DNA of 15,121 bases from Deltaproteobacteria bacterium (GTDB taxonomy: Bacteria; Desulfobacterota; Desulfobacteria; Desulfobacterales; UBA11574), in assembly GCA_019313025.1 (NCBI GenBank), contig JAFDCA010000169.1:1-15121 (forward strand), read 5' to 3'. The translations under genes and the position numbers were made by a program. Positions within the stretch are counted from its first letter, which is position 1. Each line of letters begins with the position of its first letter. This document shows positions 13,734 through 15,121 of this stretch, piece after piece. The notes beneath the pieces are model-generated. The model was not told where the DNA came from and did not search any database. It saw nothing but the letters and a program-made list of their open reading frames with translations.

Positions 13734-15121
13734 ATGTCCAAAGATATCATCGGATCGGTGCTGGTTGCGGGGGGTGGAATTGCCGGGATGCAATCCGCTC
13801 TGGATTTGGCTGATTCGGGATTTTATGTTCATCTCGTTGAAAGATCACCGGCCATTGGCGGCATCATGTCACAACTGGACAAGACCTTTCCGACCAATGA
13901 CTGTGCCATGTGAATTATCTCACCTAAACTGGTCGAGGTCGGCCGGCACATCAATATAGAGCTTCACACCTTATCTGAAATTAGCGAAATAACCGGTGAA
14001 GCCGGTAATTTTAATGTTACGCTGAACAAGGGTGCACGATATATCGATATCGAAAAATGTACCGCATGCGGGGACTGTACCCAGGTGTGTCCAGTGAGCC
14101 TTGAAAGTCTTTATGATGAGGGTCTCACAGACCGAAAAGCGGTTTACAAGCCCTACGCCCAGGCCGTACCCGGGGCCTATTCCATAGATAAAAGGGATCT
14201 ATCGCCCTGCACCCATGCCTGTCCCAACGCTGTCAATGCCCATGGATATGTGGCCATGATTGCCCAGGGCAAATATCAGGAGGCCCTGGAGGTCATCACC
14301 CGAACGCTGCCCCTTCCAGGCGTGCTCGGCCGGATTTGCCCCCATCCTTGCGAGACCGCATGTCGAAGAGCTGAGGTGGACAAACCGATTTCCATCTGCG
14401 CCCTGAAACGTTTTGTGGCGGATCAGGTGGATATCGATAATTTCCCCCTGGTGGATATTTCGAAAAGGGATGAAAGGATCGCCGTTATCGGTGCAGGACC
14501 TGCCGGACTTACGGCGGCCTATTTTCTGGCCAGAGACGGTTTTAAGGTGACCATTTTCGAAGCCCTTCCAGTGGCCGGCGGCATGCTCAGGGTGGGCATC
14601 CCGGATTACAGGCTTCCCCCGGATGTCCTTGAAAAGGAAATACAGTGGATTACCCGGCAGGGGGTTGAGATTAAATATAACACGGCCCTGGGCCGGGACA
14701 TCACCATTGATGGTCTCCTGGTTGACGGATACAAGGCCGTGTACCTGGCCGTTGGCTGTCATGCCAACATGAAACTGAACATTCCCAAGGAAGATACCGA
14801 TGGTGTGATTCCCGGGGTTAAATTTCTAAGGGATGTTTGTTTGGGAGATTTAACCGCCCTCAAAGGTGATGTCGTTATCGTGGGTGGAGGGGACGTGGCC
14901 ATCGATGCGGCAAGATCCGCGTTGCGCCTTGGGGCAGACAAGGTCAGCATCCTTTACAGACGGACCCATGCAGAGATGCCGGCCCGTGAAGAGGAAATTG
15001 AAGATGCCCTTGAAGAAGGGATTGACATTCAATTTCTCATGGCACCTGTTGAAGTGGTGGAAAAGGATGGAAAAGTCGTGGGGCTTCAATGCATTAAAAT
15101 GAAGTTGGGGGAGCCTGACCA
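13734..15121 (+). CDS. HdrA-like selenoprotein fused to a GltD/NfnB-type FAD oxidoreductase (3' partial)
   Basis: The ATG at 13734 follows GGGAG at good spacing. The frame is open to the window end (462 residues visible) except for a TGA at 13911-13913, codon 60. Protein homology continues unbroken across it: [19 protein letters not shown], where most HdrA proteins have Cys. This makes a C57-x-x-Sec60 pair. Domains in order: FAD Rossmann motif GGGIAG (13-18), the HdrA Cys/Sec loop (55-72), a [4Fe-4S] ferredoxin motif [12 protein letters not shown] (C109, C112, C115, C119), and the HdrA segment [18 protein letters not shown]. It then changes to a GltD/NfnB-like part with C159, C163, C202, C206 and C210, FAD motif GAGPAG (253-258) and NAD(P) motif GGGDVA (384-389). 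HdrA proteins bifurcate or confurcate electrons through flavin and iron-sulfur centres in the cytoplasm; the GltD-like part suggests NAD(P)H as one partner. The rest of the gene and its neighbours lie beyond the window. A plain gene caller would stop at codon 60 or start after it. Confidence 0.88.
13911..13946 (+). promoter_or_regulatory. Selenocysteine UGA codon with bacterial SECIS-like hairpin
   Basis: The in-frame TGA (13911-13913) is followed after 15 bases by a stem CTGGTC (13929-13934) / GGCCGG (13941-13946) with loop GAGGTC, including two G-U pairs. If G13935 and C13940 also pair, the stem is 7 bp with loop AGGT. The AGGTC in and around the loop is like the SelB-binding loop of E. coli fdhF, and the distance from UGA suits bacterial SECIS elements. 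No extended lower stem is obvious. Confidence 0.7.

Noticed and set aside
13914..15121. HdrA-like gene as a pseudogene broken by a nonsense codon
   Set aside because: The stop is TGA at a conserved Cys position, the frame is intact on both sides, and a SECIS-like hairpin follows; selenocysteine explains all three.

Overview
The window looks like a chromosomal segment of an anaerobic bacterium, most likely a sulfate-reducing deltaproteobacterium (Desulfobacterota, Desulfobacterales-like). This is inferred from gene content: a selenocysteine-containing HdrA-type flavoprotein, an iron-sulfur flavoprotein, a 7TM-HD phosphohydrolase and a moderately AT-rich background. No rRNA, tRNA, CRISPR array, insertion sequence or integrase was recognised.

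Layout. Positions 1-72 hold the 3' tail of an unidentified + strand gene, followed by a ketopantoate reductase (94-1020). Converging on it is a small FMN split-barrel protein (1108-1482, -). A divergent intergenic region with a good promoter on each side leads to an Isf-like flavoprotein (1880-2581, +). A large lysine-rich protein of unknown function with helix-turn-helix-like ends follows (2628-3932, -). Next comes a stand-alone, eukaryote-type HisH-HisF fusion (4407-5990, +).

The 6002-7805 block is read on the - strand: a Cys-cluster protein, an S24/LexA-like repressor, and two very small genes with excellent ribosome sites (54 aa soluble and 31 aa single-membrane-span). A perfect palindrome overlaps the repressor's own -10 box, and a weaker relative lies ahead of the two small genes. 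A SET-domain protein (8182-8601, +) and a 7TM-HDIG phosphohydrolase of the c-di-AMP phosphodiesterase type (8803-10974, +) follow.

The last part holds a two-gene - strand operon: a purine nucleoside phosphorylase-family enzyme and an MTA/SAH deaminase 12 bases apart. Together they fit a deaminate-then-phosphorolyse route for methylthioadenosine. The phosphorylase keeps the Asn for 6-oxopurines but has Ala where ordinary PNPs have the 5'-OH-binding His. Diverging from it across an intergenic region with a long inverted repeat is an HdrA/GltD-type fusion (13734 to the window end) whose reading frame crosses an in-frame TGA at 13911. A bacterial SECIS-like hairpin lies just downstream, so this is a selenoprotein rather than a broken gene. 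A conventional gene caller would miss it or split it.

Strongest second-look items: the selenoprotein HdrA fusion, the HisHF fusion, the MTA salvage pair with its residue-level specificity prediction, and the repressor-linked operon of two tiny genes.
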